DNA of 64,000 nucleotides, taken from Elysia chlorotica. Its lineage: Eukaryota > Mollusca > Gastropoda > Plakobranchidae. Under the pieces are notes generated by a model. It had not been told where the DNA came from and ran no database searches. It saw only the letters and a list, made by a program, of their open reading frames with translations. A program made the translations under genes and the position numbers. This document shows, piece after piece, positions 61,263-64,000 of the stretch. Each line of letters starts with the position of its first letter. Within the stretch, counting starts at the first letter, position 1. Location of the stretch: NCBI GenBank assembly GCA_003991915.1, contig RQTK01000099.1:666992-730991 (forward strand), written 5' to 3'.

Positions 61263-61794
61263 TGTCGCGTACAAAACAGTCACAACATTTCGCCGAAACA
61301 ACAAGTCTTGTTTTAATAAAATCAAACCGTTTATTGACAATACTAAACAAGATAATATTACTACGAAGAATAATGAATATGAAGAAAAATTTATATATAA
61401 TCTACTTGTAGTCGAACACGGACTGAAAACATGCTCACTACACGAGAGACAAACTTAGACTGACTCTAAGAGCCAAAACGAACAAATAGGAAAAGAGGAA
61501 GAGGGATGGGGATGGGTTGGGGAGAGAAAGATGGTGTAATAATACAGCACAGGTACTACCCGTGACGATAAGAAAGGGCCCTGCAATGAATAGGCTAGTG
61601 TCCTCTTCCTCCGTATCTGATTCTACACCGGATGCTGCCGGGTGCAATAAATCCTCGCTTGACCACAAAGAGTACCAGCCGACCGCTAACGATCGCTCTC
61701 ACACTCTTCCTGTCTTTCTCTCACTCTCTCTATTCGTCCACCCATCAATCCTTCTCTTCTCTCTGTCTTACCCTTCTCTCACCAATTCACTACA
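61263..61794 (-). repeat. BEL/Pao 5' LTR
   Basis: 532 bp, matching the LTR at 56304-56818 with indels, for example an extra segment near 61470-61490. The flanks (ATTTG before 56304 and GCCTT after 61794) do not match, so no 5-bp target duplication is seen. Either it decayed or the element recombined. Confidence 0.93.
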
Positions 61795-61799
61795 GCCTT

Positions 61800-63240
61800 A
61801 TACGATTAATGGTGTTTCAGCAGAGCTTTGCATGTTACGCACAGGACATATTAATGTGAGTTTATGGCCTTGCATTTGTAAGTCACATCCTGTCTTTTGA
61901 ATTTAGGGGAAGAAAATGCACATCGTGTTTTATGCGTGGTTTTAGGGATGCAAGAGCCACACTTCGCTCAGATTAAGGCCCGTATTTATGGAATCCTCGG
62001 AATTAGATTTCTAGGTCGGAAAAAGATTTTTCGACGAAACTTTACGTTTTTTTACTTGATAATAAAGTCTTTCAAAATATACATTTAACACTATCTCTAC
62101 CTATTTAAAGCTAGTAAACGTGAAACGCATTATGGGTAAAAAGTTTGATATCTAGATTGTTTCTTCGTGATCGCGTTCTTCGGTTCTAGGTTGTGTGCAT
62201 AAAAACATATTCCTTTTTCTTCACCGTCAACCTCACATAACAACACACTTTCATGCTTTATGGTGCTTTGATTCTTTGTACTTGAAATCAAAGGGTGGCG
62301 CTTTTAATTTCAAATTGGGAACTATAGTGTGTAGTTGTCACATGTAAAATATGCTGAAAACGATGTTTTTTCAATTTTTGTATCTGTGTTTAAACTACAC
62401 ACATTACCTTGCTTTTTAGGGTATTAAAAACAAACTCGAACCAAGTTTTTTGTCGCGTCCTATCGTAAATCATGGGTAGTATTTTGTGTTTTTAAGCTTC
62501 TCTGAATGTGTATCTGTCTGCATGTTTGCCTTTATTATTGTTCTCTACGTCTCTACCTTTATTTATCCTCTACTTTAACGGACTTTTTTCTCTCACTCCC
62601 TCTCTCCATCCATCTATCTTTCTATTTGCCCCTCTCTTTATATTCACCCATCTCTTCCCTATCTCTCTCTCTATCTCTCTCTCTCCCCACTCTCTCCATC
62701 TTTCTATTTATCTCACTGATCAAAATTATCTTCTTGCCCTAATCGTGTCAATCACTTCCTTCACTCTCAAGACTTTTCACCTTCCTAATACCCCTCACCA
62801 AAGAGGAAAGAAGACACAACAAAAATAGAAATTGTACATATAAAAACAATGACTGTAGAACCACGCCAGCCCCACTCTATACCCTGTATATCTCTCAAAC
62901 CAACCAAAGCAAGCTTGAGGCTAACACAGAGCTATGGCGCTATGCCAGTAGATCACAATAGAGTTCGCGAGGAAACCATCTTCATTCTTCACACCCCACA
63001 AAACAGTAGGCCTGTTTAACAACAACAAAAAAGTAAGGACAGACAGAGAAACTCGGGGTGTGACGGGGGCGCTAACTACAGCACTAACAGCGCATCTTTG
63101 TCGGGGGAGGCTTTGCGAGATAAGGGCTCCATAGAGACAGCGGTGACTGCAATGAAAAGGAATATAATACTCGAGTCCAAAGGTGGCTCTAGGCAAGGCC
63201 TTCACGGAACCAAATGAGCGTTCATTTATAGGTAGACAGG
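61800..63240. other. Non-coding DNA, pyrimidine-rich tract
   Basis: No gene recognised. 62580-62710 is an imperfect CTCTC/TATCT-rich low-complexity tract. Other ORFs lack domains. Confidence 0.45.
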
Positions 63241-63247
63241 CAAGTTG

Positions 63248-63410
<163 letters not shown>

Positions 63411-64000
63411 CATTTCCAAATCCATTCCTGAGGTACGTAATTATGTAATCTGCTATGAACGCATGGATCACAAGGCCTCTACTGTTGTATTTGTGTCCAT
63501 ATTGAGCAAAGAACCAGAAACTTCAGAAGCGACGTCGCGCGGAAAGGCTCTGTCTTGCCCCGAGGCTGTCGGCATTGAACCCGCGCCCTAGCACTAGGAG
63601 GCTAGCGGCAGCGTATGTGTGCAATCAGGGCGATACGGGGCCCTGCCTGGGCGAGGACAATAGGTCTAGCAGGTAGTGCCCGGGGCGTACACACAAACAT
63701 CCATAGAGACAGAGACCTGGCGCCACACGCCAAATCCATCTCTCAGCACGGCGGATGCTTGATTTAAACAATTCCTTCTTATGTTTTTCCACGTTTTATT
63801 CCTCATTCTTCTTCTTCCTCTTCTTCTTTTTATACTTGCTAGTTCTTTTATTATTTGTTTTTTTTTTTTAATTTCCCTGACAAATTTTCGTCCTTTTTTA
63901 AAGTTTGCTTTTAAACAAAAATTTAAAAATTAAAAGCGAGAAATTTCGACAACGTGTACTGAGAGAATTTTGAAGATTTGAGATAGTGCAATGTCAAAGA
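63411..64000. other. Terminal non-coding DNA
   Basis: No supported gene. A B-box-like CGCGGGTTCAATGCCG lies on the - strand near 63571-63586, perhaps a tRNA-derived repeat. The last 200 bp are T-rich then A-rich. Confidence 0.4.

Overview
The window is eukaryotic and looks like an animal nuclear genome. The genes have spliced exons with GT-AG introns, the intergenic DNA is AT-rich and full of microsatellites, and many transposon families are layered on one another. A tRNA-derived SINE whose copies end in GTTAAACCAACTCAAC-type tails, BEL/Pao, piggyBac, Helitron and CR1/RTE-like LINE relics, and frequent TAGATCTAGATC palindromic runs suggest a lophotrochozoan, most likely a gastropod mollusc. 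The species assignment is inference; the gene structures below were read from the sequence.

Four host genes can be assembled, all on the + strand. (1) 3261-7488 is a complete cytosolic HSP90 gene: five coding exons, 726 residues, ending in MEEVD, probably preceded by a non-coding first exon and heat-shock elements. (2) 16652-20310 is a five-exon gene whose open frame joins an RRM-like domain to a C-terminal thioredoxin domain with WCGPC. Its exon 3/intron 3 junction has expanded into about 12 tandem copies. (3) 23749-31080 is a five-exon gene for a 180-residue protein of the CXorf65-like family. (4) 33688-38413 is a four-exon THAP-domain gene, with a further ORF to 38874 one frame away.

The rest is mobile DNA. 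8.4-13.6 kb is a mosaic of SINE copies, a LINE RNase H fragment and dispersed repeats, including a 499-bp GGCGGCCGCC-rich inverted-repeat element inserted into a SINE. Gene introns carry a MITE (HSP90 intron 4), RTE and Helitron fragments and a SINE (the CXorf65-like gene), and LINE and MITE material (the THAP gene). From 39 to 61.8 kb almost everything lies on the - strand: hAT relics (39.3-43.4 kb), the 5' half of a piggyBac with its TTAA end (43.5-44.9 kb), a CR1-like LINE between inverted repeat arms (45.1-47.3 kb), a LINE ORF1 fragment, a copia-type gag, a pogo/Tigger transposase, and a Helitron split by a hAT element and a LINE tail. Beyond the Helitron lies a BEL/Pao element with both LTRs (56304-61794) whose 813-codon pol frame survives several in-frame deletions.

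The HSP90, RRM-thioredoxin and CXorf65-like genes look intact. The transposons look inactive, although the BEL copy could be a non-autonomous passenger. The observations most worth following are the tandemly repeated splice unit, the RRM-thioredoxin architecture, the frame-preserving BEL deletion derivative and the GGCGGCCGCC inverted-repeat element.
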